Shown: piece after piece, positions 1 to 9,202 of the stretch
Layout: every line of letters starts with the position of its first letter
Numbering within the stretch: position 1 is the stretch's first letter
Origin: Phocaeicola faecium
GTDB lineage: Bacteria; Bacteroidota; Bacteroidia; Bacteroidales; Bacteroidaceae
Assembly (NCBI RefSeq): GCF_014837055.1
Contig: NZ_JACSPQ010000002.1
Location: forward strand, 212,666 to 276,665
Length of the DNA stretch: 64,000 nt
Reading direction: 5' to 3'
Notes under the pieces: generated by a model
The model's input: the letters and a program-made list of their open reading frames with translations, nothing else
What the model was told of the DNA's origin: nothing
Databases searched by the model: none
Translations under genes and position numbers: made by a program

Positions 1-1068
1 GCAGATATGATAGTAAAAGGAGTGAAAGGCTTTGATTACGAACGGGCTTACGAAGCAATGAAAACCACGGCAATGAACGAACATTTCGATTGTCTGCCTG
101 AATACCGTGCAAACGGTTACGTACCTTTCGATAAAGAAGCCGAATCTGTCTCTAAGACTTTGGAATATGCTTACGATGATTATTGCATCGCACAAGCGGC
201 AAAAGCGTTGGGAAAAACGGACGATTACCACTACTTCCTGAACCGTTCGCTTTCATACCAGACGTTGATTGACCCGGAAACAAAGTACATGCGGGGTAGG
301 GATACGCAAGGTAACTGGCGTACGCCCTTCAGTCCGATAGCTTATCAGGGACCGGGCTCGGTAAACGGATGGGGCGACATAACCGAAGGTTTTACGATGC
401 AGTATACATGGTACGTGCCTCACGATGTACAGGGATACATCAATCTGGCTGGGAAGAAGCTCTTTCAGAAACGGTTGGATGAACTCTTTACGGTAGAATT
501 ACCCGATGACATCCCCGGTGCTCACGATATTCAAGGACGTATTGGAGGTTACTGGCACGGCAACGAGCCCTGTCACCACATAGCCTACCTCTATAACTAT
601 TTAGGACAGCCGTGGAAATGCCAGAAGTGGATACGCGAAATCGCATCCCGTTTTTACGGAAACGAACCGGGGTCTTTGAGCGGAAACGACGACTGTGGAC
701 AGATGTCGGCATGGTATATGTTCAACTGTCTTGGTTTTTATCCGGTAGCCCCCTCTTCGAATGTGTATAACATCGGTTCGCCGTGTGCCGCAGGTTTGAC
801 CTTAACCCTAAGTAACGGTAAGCAAATCAGGATGACCACCGAAAACTGGTCGGCAACCAACGTTTATGTCAAAGAATTGTTGGTAAACGGAAAGAAATAC
901 AGCAAATCTTATCTGACGTACGATGACATAAAAAACGGGGTTGAATTACATTTCGTAATGAGCGAAAAGCCCAATTACAAACGTGGCATTTCGAAAGAAG
1001 ATATTCCTCAGTCTATTTCTTTGCCGGGAAAAACAGCTTTATATAAGAAACAGAGTGTTAATCGTTAA
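1..1068 (+). CDS. GH92 family alpha-mannosidase, C-terminal part (cut by window edge)
   Basis: This is the C-terminal portion of a glycoside hydrolase family 92 enzyme. Family members are calcium-dependent, inverting exo-alpha-mannosidases that act on mannan or N-glycan side chains. The reading frame is open from base 1, so the N-terminal domain lies outside the window and the gene is not a pseudogene on this evidence. Visible family motifs are YWHGNEPCHH, which carries the expected catalytic-acid Glu, and GNDDCGQMSAWY near the C-terminal third, which carries the acidic residues assigned to the base and calcium site. The stop is followed after 34 bases by a SusC start on the same strand with no terminator between them, so it is probably co-transcribed with the SusC/SusD pair. 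Linkage specificity (alpha-1,2, -1,3, -1,4 or -1,6) cannot be decided from this fragment. Confidence 0.93.
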   Translation, partial: ADMIVKGVKGFDYERAYEAMKTTAMNEHFDCLPEYRANGYVPFDKEAESVSKTLEYAYDDYCIAQAAKALGKTDDYHYFLNRSLSYQTLIDPETKYMRGRDTQGNWRTPFSPIAYQGPGSVNGWGDITEGFTMQYTWYVPHDVQGYINLAGKKLFQKRLDELFTVELPDDIPGAHDIQGRIGGYWHGNEPCHHIAYLYNYLGQPWKCQKWIREIASRFYGNEPGSLSGNDDCGQMSAWYMFNCLGFYPVAPSSNVYNIGSPCAAGLTLTLSNGKQIRMTTENWSATNVYVKELLVNGKKYSKSYLTYDDIKNGVELHFVMSEKPNYKRGISKEDIPQSISLPGKTALYKKQSVNR

Positions 1069-1102
1069 CCCTTTAGTTATTAACCTTTAATGTAATAAAA
1101 AT

Positions 1103-4100
1103 ATGAAAACAAAACTCTTGGTGCATTCCATGAAGGGGATGCACTACAAATCCTTAGCGGCTATGTTGGTTTGTGGCAGTTTAGGAACATCTTTTGCTGC
1201 CGGATGGAGTTCTCCTGCTGAAATGTCTTTACCGGCAACAAAAATTGTGCAGCAGGCTCGTACTGTAACAGGTGTGGTACTGGATAAGGAAAACGTTCCG
1301 ATTATTGGAGCTACGGTTGTTGTGGAAGGTACATCAACAGGAGTGATAACTGATTTGGATGGAAAGTATTCGATAGATGTACCGGCAGGTAAGCATAAAT
1401 TGCAAGTTTCTTATATCGGCTATTCAACTGTAAGTGTAGACGTCAGTTCTCGCTCAACGGTCAATGTTACGCTGTTTGAAGAAGCTATTAATATGCAAGA
1501 AGTTGTTGTGGTTGGTTATAATACGGTAAAAAGAAGTCAGCTGACCGGTGCGGTAGATATGGTAAAAAGTGAAAAAATAGCCGATCAAACTTCTGCAACA
1601 TTGGAAGACCGTTTGCAGGGAAAAGTTGCCGGCTTGATGATTTCTACCGGATCTGGACAGCCGGGAACAGCCGATGTTAAGATTCGTATTCGTGGTACAG
1701 GTTCAATCAATGGCTCCAATACACCTCTTTATATTTTAGACGGAGTGATGATTGAAGCGGCTCAGTTTGCTTCGTTGAATGCTGATGATATCGCTGATAT
1801 TCAAGTGCTGAAAGATGCTTCGGCGACGGCCATTTACGGTTCGCGCGGCTCTAATGGTGTGATTGTGATAACCAGTAAAAGAGGAAAGGAAGGACGTACA
1901 CAAGTAAACTATAATCTGAAATTAGGGACTTCTATCATGCGCGGGTTAAAGAATCGGATGATGACAGGGGCTGAAAATATATTGTATCAAACTTATTGCG
2001 CAGAACAGAATCCGGACTCCAATCAATATCCGTTAATGCATTTGCTTAGTCTTGAAATGAAAGAACAGCAAGGTACGATTACCGCAAGTGAGTTGGCAGA
2101 ATTGGATGCCGGACGTGACCGTTTGGCTACGGCTCGTGCTACGGATACTGATTATTTGGACCTGATGACACAAAACGGTTTCTCTATGGAACATAATGTG
2201 TCGGTTAACGGAGGTAATGAAAAAACTAAATTTTATGTATCCGGTTCTTTCTTGAAGCAAGATGGTATCTTAAAAGAATCGGGTCTGACCCGTTATTCCG
2301 GACGTTTTAATTTAGACCATAAGATTAGTCGGGTTTTCGATTTCGGTGTAAGTGCCAACATCGGTTATTCAGATACCAAGTTATCCGACCCTGATTATGA
2401 TGAAAGTGGTAATAGACAGAGCTGGATGAATCCGTGGTTTACTACCTATCTGGCTTATCCGTATGAAGATCCCGATAATTGGTTTAATGGGGATAATCCG
2501 ACGCTGATAACTAAGTATTATCACCGTAAAAAAGGTTTGTTGCGTTTGGTTGGTTCTGCTTATCTGAATATTCATATAACGGATTGGTTACGGTTTAAAA
2601 CTAATTTCGGTATGGATTACTATGGACGGAAAACAACAAGTACATTAGACCGTGAGCACCCGAAGGCTGTTTCTAATCACGGATATATGTCACAAGCTAC
2701 TTCAGATATGCGCCGCTATACTTGGACTAATACCTTGAATTTTGTACAGACATTTAACGATATTCACTCTTTGTCTGGTGTCGCAGGATTCGAATTATAT
2801 GATGGTGTGTATTCTGCTTTTAATCAAACAGGATATGATTTAGACCCATTTATGATGGATTCGCCGGCTGGTATTGGAGATAAGACTGGAGCATCGGATA
2901 ATCCGCCTACTATCGGAGGAAGTAAAACGCATAGTAACTTGATGTCATTCTTCACTCAATGGAATTATACTTTGAAAGACCGATATAATTTCTCTGCAAG
3001 TGTGCGTTACGATGAGTCTTCTAAATTTATAGGAAGCAATAAAGGTGCAGCATTCTGGTCTGTCGGAGCTGCTTGGGATATCAGTAAAGAAGATTTCATG
3101 AGCCGTTTTGAGAAAATCAATCAGTTGAAAGTGCGTGCCAGTTATGGTACAACCGGTAATCAGGATGGTATCAGTGATTTCGGGACATTTAACGGATATT
3201 CTAAAACTTCGTATAATGGAATTTCGGGATATTATCACAGCGTTTTGGGTAATGCCGACTTGAAATGGGAAACCTCTGAGCAATTTGATCTGGGAGCCGA
3301 TTTACGCATGTTTGATAGCCGTTTGAATGTTTCGGCAGATTTCTATATAAAGAATACAAGAGATTTGTTGATGGATAAGAAAATTTCGCAGACATCCGGT
3401 TTTAGTGAAATAAAAACAAATGCCGGTTCTATTCGCAATACAGGTATTGAATTGTCAATAAGCGGAACACCTATCCGTACGGCAGACTTTGAATGGAATA
3501 TCGGAGCTAATATTACGTATAATAAGAATCAGATTACCGACTTGGGTACATGGGCTAATGAAGATAACAAATTTGTGAATGGAGATTATTTGTATGAAGT
3601 TGGCAAACCTTTGGGTACATGGTACATGGTAGAATGGGCAGGAGTAAATCCGGAAACGGGTGAAGTATGGTTCTATGATCAAAAAGGCGGAAAAACCGAA
3701 GATATTTCACAAGCACCCTTTGTTGATAAGTTTAAATCATCAGAAGTTCCTGTATTCGGCGGTTTTGATACCAATCTTACCTATAAAGGTATTTCGCTTT
3801 CGGCAAGTTTCACTTATGCCTTGAACTACTATATTATGAATGCTACCCGCTGGTATGTGGATAATCATAATTTCAATGGTAATAAGCCTGCATACATGCT
3901 GAATATGTGGCGCAAACCGGGTGATATAACTACAGTACCCCGGTTCGACACCCAGAACAATCCGAGTCCGTGGGCTTCTCAGTTCTTGGAAGATGCCTCA
4001 TTCTTGCGCTTGAAAACATTACGTTTGTCATGGACACCTTCGCATAAACTGTTAGAGAAGCAGAAATTATTCCAGTCTATTAGCTTGTTCTGTCAGGGAG

Positions 4101-4219
4101 AAAACTTGTTTACTGTGACCGGATATTCGGGAATGGACCCTGAAGTTAGCGGTGATACAGATTATATGTCTTATCCTACTCCGATATCTGTAACTTTTGG
4201 AGTAAACATTAATTTCTAA
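1103..4219 (+). CDS. SusC/RagA family TonB-linked outer-membrane transporter
   Basis: A SusC-like TonB-dependent transporter of 1038 residues, expected to import oligosaccharides across the outer membrane together with the SusD lipoprotein encoded next. The order is a signal peptide (about residues 1-33), a carboxypeptidase-D regulatory-like beta-sandwich (about 55-135, with ITDLDGKYSIDVPAG), the TonB-box-like stretch NMQEVVVVGY, a plug domain (about 145-260, with LYILDGV and DASATAIYGSRGSNGVIVIT), then the 22-strand barrel ending in an aromatic residue (NINF). There is no STN domain, so unlike the 16 kb paralogue it is not built for sigma signalling. The neighbouring GH92 suggests mannose-containing oligosaccharides as cargo; this is an inference. 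Confidence 0.95.
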   Translation: MKTKLLVHSMKGMHYKSLAAMLVCGSLGTSFAAGWSSPAEMSLPATKIVQQARTVTGVVLDKENVPIIGATVVVEGTSTGVITDLDGKYSIDVPAGKHKLQVSYIGYSTVSVDVSSRSTVNVTLFEEAINMQEVVVVGYNTVKRSQLTGAVDMVKSEKIADQTSATLEDRLQGKVAGLMISTGSGQPGTADVKIRIRGTGSINGSNTPLYILDGVMIEAAQFASLNADDIADIQVLKDASATAIYGSRGSNGVIVITSKRGKEGRTQVNYNLKLGTSIMRGLKNRMMTGAENILYQTYCAEQNPDSNQYPLMHLLSLEMKEQQGTITASELAELDAGRDRLATARATDTDYLDLMTQNGFSMEHNVSVNGGNEKTKFYVSGSFLKQDGILKESGLTRYSGRFNLDHKISRVFDFGVSANIGYSDTKLSDPDYDESGNRQSWMNPWFTTYLAYPYEDPDNWFNGDNPTLITKYYHRKKGLLRLVGSAYLNIHITDWLRFKTNFGMDYYGRKTTSTLDREHPKAVSNHGYMSQATSDMRRYTWTNTLNFVQTFNDIHSLSGVAGFELYDGVYSAFNQTGYDLDPFMMDSPAGIGDKTGASDNPPTIGGSKTHSNLMSFFTQWNYTLKDRYNFSASVRYDESSKFIGSNKGAAFWSVGAAWDISKEDFMSRFEKINQLKVRASYGTTGNQDGISDFGTFNGYSKTSYNGISGYYHSVLGNADLKWETSEQFDLGADLRMFDSRLNVSADFYIKNTRDLLMDKKISQTSGFSEIKTNAGSIRNTGIELSISGTPIRTADFEWNIGANITYNKNQITDLGTWANEDNKFVNGDYLYEVGKPLGTWYMVEWAGVNPETGEVWFYDQKGGKTEDISQAPFVDKFKSSEVPVFGGFDTNLTYKGISLSASFTYALNYYIMNATRWYVDNHNFNGNKPAYMLNMWRKPGDITTVPRFDTQNNPSPWASQFLEDASFLRLKTLRLSWTPSHKLLEKQKLFQSISLFCQGENLFTVTGYSGMDPEVSGDTDYMSYPTPISVTFGVNINF

Positions 4220-4240
4220 ACTTGTTAAAATACGATTATT

Positions 4241-5611
4241 ATGAAAGCATTATATAAAAGTCTTGTTATTGCAGGCATGATGGCAGGGGTTTCATCTTGT
4301 AATTATACGGATTTGACTCCCACAGATCAGATTGACGATGGCGCAATTTACAGTTCGGTTTCTTCTTTGGAACAAACTGTAACAGGAGCGTATGGACAGA
4401 TGTCAATGAAACAGATTGTCCGTGTAACAGCTGTTTTGTCGGATGATGTCATTAAAGGCGGACAGAATGGTGGTGCAGGAGATGATACATATCAATGGAC
4501 TTATACGGCTTCTACGGGTGAGCATAATGATATTTGGTCGAAAGAGTATAGTGTTATAAACCTTGTAAACCGCATTTTGCAAGGTGCAGAAAATGTACCG
4601 GCCGAGACTGACGAAGAAATAGCCTCTAAGAACAACAGCATAGCTACGGCTAAGGTGTTGAGGGCTTATAACAGTTTGCAGTTGTTGCTGTTTTTCTCTG
4701 ATATCGAAAATGGCAGTTCTTATGGTATTCCGTATGTGAAAACACCTGTTGTGTTAGAAACTCCGGGACGTAACACGGTAGATGAATGTTTTGAGTATAT
4801 GATTCAAGACTTGACAGAGGCTCGACCGTTATTAGAACAGGTTGCTCCTGATGACCCGTCGTACGTGTCACAAGCGGCTGTCGATGCTTTACTGGCTCGA
4901 ATTTATTTGTATAAAAAAGATTACCAGCAAGCGTATAAATATGCCGATGATGCGTTAAAACAAAAACCTTTGGCAACGATGAATGAATATGCTGCTATTT
5001 GGAGTGACGACAGTGATGTGGATGTAATCTGGAAGTTAAAACGAATGGTGGGCGAAGAAACCATCGGTACGATTTTCTGGAGTGCAGATAACAGTAGTGC
5101 GTTCGAACCTTCACCGGAACTGATAGCCGATTACACTCCGGAAGATATCCGTTTGGGCATTTTTATTGGCGACGGGGTAGATCGTGACGGAGTTCCTGTC
5201 AAGCGTGTAAATAAATATAAAGGAACTGAATCGAACGTAGGGCTGGCAGACGAAAAGATACTTCGTTCTTCTGAAATGCAGTTGATTAAAGCGGAAGCCA
5301 TTGCACATACAGATTTGAGCGAAGCGAATACTTTGTTAAACGAGTTGCGTAAAGAGCGTATCGAGGGTTGGACAGACGCTAACTACGGTACACTTGATGA
5401 GTTTATGGAAGAATTGCTGTTAGAGCGTCGCCGGGAATTATGTTATGAAGGACACCGTTTCTTTGATATGCGTCGTTTCGGCAAATCGCTGTATAAACCG
5501 GTTATCAAGAAAACTCTTGATGTAGGCAACTTCCGTTGGCTGATGCCTATTCCGTTGTCTGAATTGCAGGGTAATGCAGTAATAGCCGATCAGCAGAATC
5601 CGGGGTATTAA
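4241..5611 (+). CDS. SusD/RagB family nutrient-binding lipoprotein
   Basis: A SusD-like surface lipoprotein of 456 residues that would form the lid of the preceding SusC barrel and bind oligosaccharide. It starts MKALYKSLVIAGMMAGVSSC, a lipoprotein signal with the lipid-anchored Cys at residue 20. TPR-like helical repeats follow, for example AAVDALLARIYLYKKDYQQA and the C-terminal LLLERRRELCYEGHRFFDMRR, a hallmark of the family. It ends with the usual PIPLSELQGN...NPGY tail. It lies 21 bases after susC and is followed by a strong rho-independent terminator, so it closes the operon. The length is at the short end of the usual 450-600 residues. Confidence 0.94.
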   Translation: MKALYKSLVIAGMMAGVSSCNYTDLTPTDQIDDGAIYSSVSSLEQTVTGAYGQMSMKQIVRVTAVLSDDVIKGGQNGGAGDDTYQWTYTASTGEHNDIWSKEYSVINLVNRILQGAENVPAETDEEIASKNNSIATAKVLRAYNSLQLLLFFSDIENGSSYGIPYVKTPVVLETPGRNTVDECFEYMIQDLTEARPLLEQVAPDDPSYVSQAAVDALLARIYLYKKDYQQAYKYADDALKQKPLATMNEYAAIWSDDSDVDVIWKLKRMVGEETIGTIFWSADNSSAFEPSPELIADYTPEDIRLGIFIGDGVDRDGVPVKRVNKYKGTESNVGLADEKILRSSEMQLIKAEAIAHTDLSEANTLLNELRKERIEGWTDANYGTLDEFMEELLLERRRELCYEGHRFFDMRRFGKSLYKPVIKKTLDVGNFRWLMPIPLSELQGNAVIADQQNPGY

Positions 5612-5633
5612 TTAAGTAGGTGGTTTTTATTGT

Positions 5634-5670
5634 TCGGGCGGTCTGTATATCAGGTCGCCCGATTTTTTTT
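5634..5670 (+). terminator. Rho-independent terminator after susD
   Basis: The stem TCGGGCG/CGCCCGA encloses a short AT-rich loop and is followed by eight T residues. It lies 22 bases after the susD stop codon. Confidence 0.85.
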
Positions 5671-5751
5671 GTAATTTTTTTCATAAAAGAATGAAGAAAG
5701 TAACAGCATTTAAGATGATTATTTTATCCAGCTATTTGTTGCCAAAAATGC

Positions 5752-5836
5752 AACCGCTTGTGTTGTCATACACATGCGCTTGTGTCACTGAAAACATCCG
5801 CTTGCGTTAAGTAAAACAAGCGGATGTTTTCAGCAG
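5752..5836. repeat. 22-bp-period intergenic repeat array, locus A
   Basis: Three consecutive 22-bp units start at 5752, 5774 and 5796 and share the pattern A-x-x-CGCTTG-x-GT and end in AC. They are followed by a partial unit in reverse-complement sense. The third unit and the tail form a perfect 17-bp inverted repeat, CTGAAAACATCCGCTTG at 5788-5804 and its complement at 5817-5833, with a 12-base loop. The rest of the 357-base gap between susD (stop 5611) and the peptidase holds only the terminator at 5634 and a promoter-like site at 5935. Confidence 0.75.
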
Positions 5837-5934
5837 TCTGGATGGGTAAACCGAATTTGCTGAAAATAAGGATATAAATAACAGAAAACCTTGTTTCGAC
5901 AGGAGTAAGGACAGACTATGTGTGAAGATTTGTG

Positions 5935-5942
5935 TATCTTTG
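5935..5942 (+). promoter_or_regulatory. Candidate Bacteroides -7 box for the S9 peptidase gene
   Basis: TATCTTTG matches the Bacteroides -7 consensus TAnnTTTG and lies 26 bases before the ATG at 5969. No clear -33 TTTG is seen at the usual distance. The box argues against the earlier in-frame ATG at 5918. Confidence 0.5.
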
Positions 5943-5968
5943 TGCATCGGATTTTAAAGTATGAATTA

Positions 5969-8404
5969 ATGAATCTAAAAAAACTATTTTTTACTGTTTT
6001 GATTGCAGGCGGAATACTGTATACGCCTTTGATAGCGCAAGAGCGTTTGCCTGAATATTTGCAGGCGGAAAAATTTACGGGAGCAAAACTGAAGACCATG
6101 TTGTTTTCTACTACCGTAGACCCGCATTGGTTTCAGAAAGGAAATTGCTTCTGGTTTGAGTATAAAACGAGCGAAGGAACTTTCTGGTATGTGGTTAACC
6201 CGGCTTCGCGAAGCAAAGAGTTGTTGTTCGACCGCGATGAGATGGCGGCACAACTGACCGAGATTGTAAAAGACCCGTTCGAGGCGCGTCATTTGCCGAT
6301 TCGTAACCTGAAAGCGAAGGAAGACGGACGGACGTTTACTTTCGAGGTGGAGTCTTCGCGCGATGCGAAACCGAAGAAAGATGAAAAGGCGAAGGATAAG
6401 AACAAGAAGGAGGTCTTTTATTTCTCTTACGATTATCCGACACGTAAATTGACATGGCTGGAAAACGGCGAGGAAGAACCCAAACGTTTGGGATGGGCTT
6501 CGGTTTCGCCCGACGGACAGACGGTGGTGTATGCGAAAGACTGTAACCTGTATCGTATGAGCATTGACGATTATCGCAAGGCGCAGAAGGATGAAAAGGA
6601 TAGCACGATAGTGGAGGTGCAACTGACTACCGACGGTACTCCGGATTTCGGGTACGGCATTCCGTACAGCATGTTAAACACTGATACGCTGTGTAACGGC
6701 AAACGGAGAGGCGTATGGGGATGCTGGTCGCCCGACTCAAAGCATTTCGTAACCATTGTGTCTGACGACCGGGCAGTGAAACCGTTGTGGGTGATTAACT
6801 CCGTGGCAGAACCTCGTCCTACGCTGGAAACGTATAAATATCAGATGCCGGGCGAAATGGAGGCTCCTGAAGAACATCTGTATTTGTTTGACATGACAGA
6901 CAACAGCCGTAAGGAGATTAAGGTTTCGGCATGGAAAAACCAAACCTTAGGCTTGGAGTATAAGCCGTATGAGCAGCGGCAGCGCGACATGGAGTTCATT
7001 CCGTCTGTTTGGCAAGGAGATAATAACCGTTTCTTCCTGACCCGCAGCAGCCGTGACTTGCACCGCATTGATGTTTGTACCTACACCATTGGTCAAGATT
7101 CGATTGTTCCCGTGGTGAAAGAGCGAATGAACACCTATCAGGAAACGAGACCTGTTTATATTTTCAACGGTGGAAAAGAATTTATTCAGTGGAGTGAACG
7201 TGACGGATGGGCGCACTTGTATCTGTATGACGACAGAGGAAACCTGAAAAACCGCATTACGAAAGGTGCATGGCATGTAGAGCGTGTGGTAAAGGTGGAT
7301 GAATCTGCACGTACCATTTATTTTACGGCAAACGGCCGCGAGAAAGGGGAGAATCCTTACTATGAACATTTATATAAAGTAAATGCTGACGGGAGCGGAC
7401 TGAAGCGGCTGACGGAGGGAGATTTCTTCCATCAGGTAGAGGTAGACGATGAGGCGCGTTTCATCGTGGATAACTATTCGCGGGTAAATACCATCCCCCG
7501 TGCCGATTTGATAGACCGAAACGGCAACAAAGTAATGACGATTCAAGAAAGCGACTTCTCACAGTTACAGGCAGCCGGTTATCAGTTCCCCGAACTGTTT
7601 ACGGTAAAAGCTGCCGACGGTGTGACCGACCTTTACGGAGTAATGTATAAACCTTATAACTTCGATTCTACCAAAGTATATCCCATCATCGATTACGTTT
7701 ATCCGGGTCCGCAGGTTGAGGCAGTGTACTATCCGTTTACCCGCATGAGCGTTCGTACCGACCGCTTGGCTCAGGCAGGTTTCATCGTGATATCGGTAGG
7801 TCAACGCGGCGGACATCCCAGCCGTTCCAAATGGTATCACAATTATGGTTATGGAAACATGCGCGACTATCCGCTTGCCGATCACAAAGCGGCAGTAGAA
7901 CAGCTTGCGGCGCGTTATAAGTTTATCGATGTCAATAAAGTAGGAATCCACGGACATTCGGGCGGAGGATTTATGTCAACGGCAGCCATCTGTCAGTATC
8001 CCGATTTCTATAAAGCCGCAGTTTCGTGTGCCGGAAATCACGATAACCGTATCTATAACCGCTGGTGGAGCGAAACCCATCACGGAGTAAAAGAAGAAAT
8101 TTCAGAAAAGGGAGACACGACGTTTGCTTATAAGATTGCCACTAATCCGGAAATCGTGAAACAATTGAAAGGCCACCTGATGCTGGTACACGGCGATATA
8201 GACAACAATGTACATCCGGGCAATACGATTCGTGTGGTAAATGCCCTGATTCGTGCCAACAAGCGTTTTGAAATGCTGATTCTGCCCGGACAGCGTCACG
8301 GCTTTGGTGATATGGACGAGTATTTTTACTGGAGGATGGTTGATTTCTTTTCAGAACATTTGAAAGGTCGTAAAGAATCGTTTGTAGATATACCTCAGCG
8401 TTGA
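5969..8404 (+). CDS. S9 family serine peptidase, dipeptidyl-peptidase IV type, exported
   Basis: An 811-residue prolyl-oligopeptidase-family enzyme, probably a periplasmic dipeptidyl peptidase that removes N-terminal dipeptides. The N-terminus has a signal peptide (MNLKKLFFTVLIAGG to about residue 24, ending LIAQ). A beta-propeller region (about 60-540) follows, then an alpha/beta-hydrolase domain with GHSGGGFMS (nucleophile Ser664), GDIDNNVHPGN (Asp in residues 743-745) and GQRHGFGD (His777). A lysine-rich insert occurs around residues 133-150. The start at 5969 was chosen because the signal peptide begins there and a -7 box lies just upstream; an in-frame ATG at 5918 would place 17 residues in front of the signal. 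It is transcribed alone and faces a convergent DUF3332 gene across a shared terminator. Confidence 0.92.
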   Translation: MNLKKLFFTVLIAGGILYTPLIAQERLPEYLQAEKFTGAKLKTMLFSTTVDPHWFQKGNCFWFEYKTSEGTFWYVVNPASRSKELLFDRDEMAAQLTEIVKDPFEARHLPIRNLKAKEDGRTFTFEVESSRDAKPKKDEKAKDKNKKEVFYFSYDYPTRKLTWLENGEEEPKRLGWASVSPDGQTVVYAKDCNLYRMSIDDYRKAQKDEKDSTIVEVQLTTDGTPDFGYGIPYSMLNTDTLCNGKRRGVWGCWSPDSKHFVTIVSDDRAVKPLWVINSVAEPRPTLETYKYQMPGEMEAPEEHLYLFDMTDNSRKEIKVSAWKNQTLGLEYKPYEQRQRDMEFIPSVWQGDNNRFFLTRSSRDLHRIDVCTYTIGQDSIVPVVKERMNTYQETRPVYIFNGGKEFIQWSERDGWAHLYLYDDRGNLKNRITKGAWHVERVVKVDESARTIYFTANGREKGENPYYEHLYKVNADGSGLKRLTEGDFFHQVEVDDEARFIVDNYSRVNTIPRADLIDRNGNKVMTIQESDFSQLQAAGYQFPELFTVKAADGVTDLYGVMYKPYNFDSTKVYPIIDYVYPGPQVEAVYYPFTRMSVRTDRLAQAGFIVISVGQRGGHPSRSKWYHNYGYGNMRDYPLADHKAAVEQLAARYKFIDVNKVGIHGHSGGGFMSTAAICQYPDFYKAAVSCAGNHDNRIYNRWWSETHHGVKEEISEKGDTTFAYKIATNPEIVKQLKGHLMLVHGDIDNNVHPGNTIRVVNALIRANKRFEMLILPGQRHGFGDMDEYFYWRMVDFFSEHLKGRKESFVDIPQR

Positions 8405-8413
8405 GTGAAAGAT

Positions 8414-8450
8414 AAAGGCACGGAGTTCTTGATAGCCCCGTGCCTTTATT
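8414..8450. terminator. Bidirectional terminator between S9 peptidase and DUF3332 genes
   Basis: The perfect stem AAAGGCACGG/CCGTGCCTTT lies between two convergent genes. The A/T ends on both sides could serve either direction. Confidence 0.75.
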
Positions 8451-8465
8451 ATGATGAAAAACAGT

Positions 8466-9020
8466 TTATCTTGCAGCGAAAAACAAAGAGTTTCCGGTAG
8501 CGCAACGCATGGTTGATAATCCGAATGCATCGGGAGTAACAGTTACCGGCGTACCGTCTTGCTGTTTATAGGTAATCGTACCGTCTTCGTTCATTGTAAT
8601 CAGTTCGAAGCTTTGACCTTCAGAAACCGCATTCCATGTACGTTTTTCTTGATTGTATACCAAATCAAGCTGTTTTCCTTCTTCACCTTTTTTCGTAATA
8701 GTGTAACCGTCTTCGTTTGTACGAACTAAGTATTCACCGTTTTCGCCTTCGATGGTTCGCGTCGTACCTACTTCTGCCAACGGGTTAGAACCCGACCAGA
8801 ATTCGATGGAATTAAGAACGATGATGTCGGCCAAGTAAGCCACTTCATAAACCGGAATGATGTGGAACGCAAGGAATACGATTTCATTTACGAATTTGTT
8901 TCCGATGTTTTGATTCCAATCTTTCAGGCTGCCCCATAATCCGAACGAGCCAATACAAGATGAAAACAATACACTTCCACCTAATACGGCACATACCGCC
9001 AATCTCTTAGTCTTTTTCAT
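8466..9020 (-). CDS. DUF3332 family putative lipoprotein
   Basis: A 184-residue protein of the DUF3332 family, whose function is unknown. The N-terminus MKKTKRLAVCAVLGGSVLFSSC is a lipoprotein signal with a lipobox Cys at residue 22. The conserved block CIGSFGLWGSLKDWNQNIGNKFVNEIVFLAFHIIP includes a probable hydrophobic hairpin at residues 45-75 (IVFLAFHIIPVYEVAYLADIIVL). The C-terminal half is a charged beta-rich stretch (EGENGEYLVRTNEDGYTIT). A TAnnTTTG box on the minus strand (TAACTTTG, 9064-9071) lies about 44 bases before the start and could be its promoter. The neighbours give no functional hint; it is convergent with the peptidase and divergent from the MFS gene. Confidence 0.85.
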   Translation of the reverse strand: MKKTKRLAVCAVLGGSVLFSSCIGSFGLWGSLKDWNQNIGNKFVNEIVFLAFHIIPVYEVAYLADIIVLNSIEFWSGSNPLAEVGTTRTIEGENGEYLVRTNEDGYTITKKGEEGKQLDLVYNQEKRTWNAVSEGQSFELITMNEDGTITYKQQDGTPVTVTPDAFGLSTMRCATGNSLFFAAR

Positions 9021-9113
9021 AATTTTATAGTTTTGGTTCTCTGATTCGTGTTTACTTTTCGGACAAAGTTAGAACTTATTTTGTAATCTGAAAGAAAAAA
9101 GGTGAAAAAACAT

Positions 9114-9121
9114 TATCTTTG
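9114..9121 (+). promoter_or_regulatory. Candidate -7 box for the MFS transporter gene
   Basis: TATCTTTG lies 81 bases before the start at 9203. No -33 TTTG is seen at the expected spacing, so it rests on the -7 match alone. Confidence 0.4.
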
Positions 9122-9202
9122 TCTCGTTTTTTTAAACAAAAAAGAGATTTCGATAAACAACTTTAGCAAAAATGTTTCTTAATTGATTAAATGTAGAAAA
9201 GA

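Noticed and set aside
1..1068. Pseudogene call for the short GH92
   Set aside because: The frame is open to base 1 and motifs are intact; it is truncated only by the window boundary.
5984..6622. 212-codon minus-strand open frame
   Set aside because: It is antisense to the S9 peptidase N-terminus with no family features.
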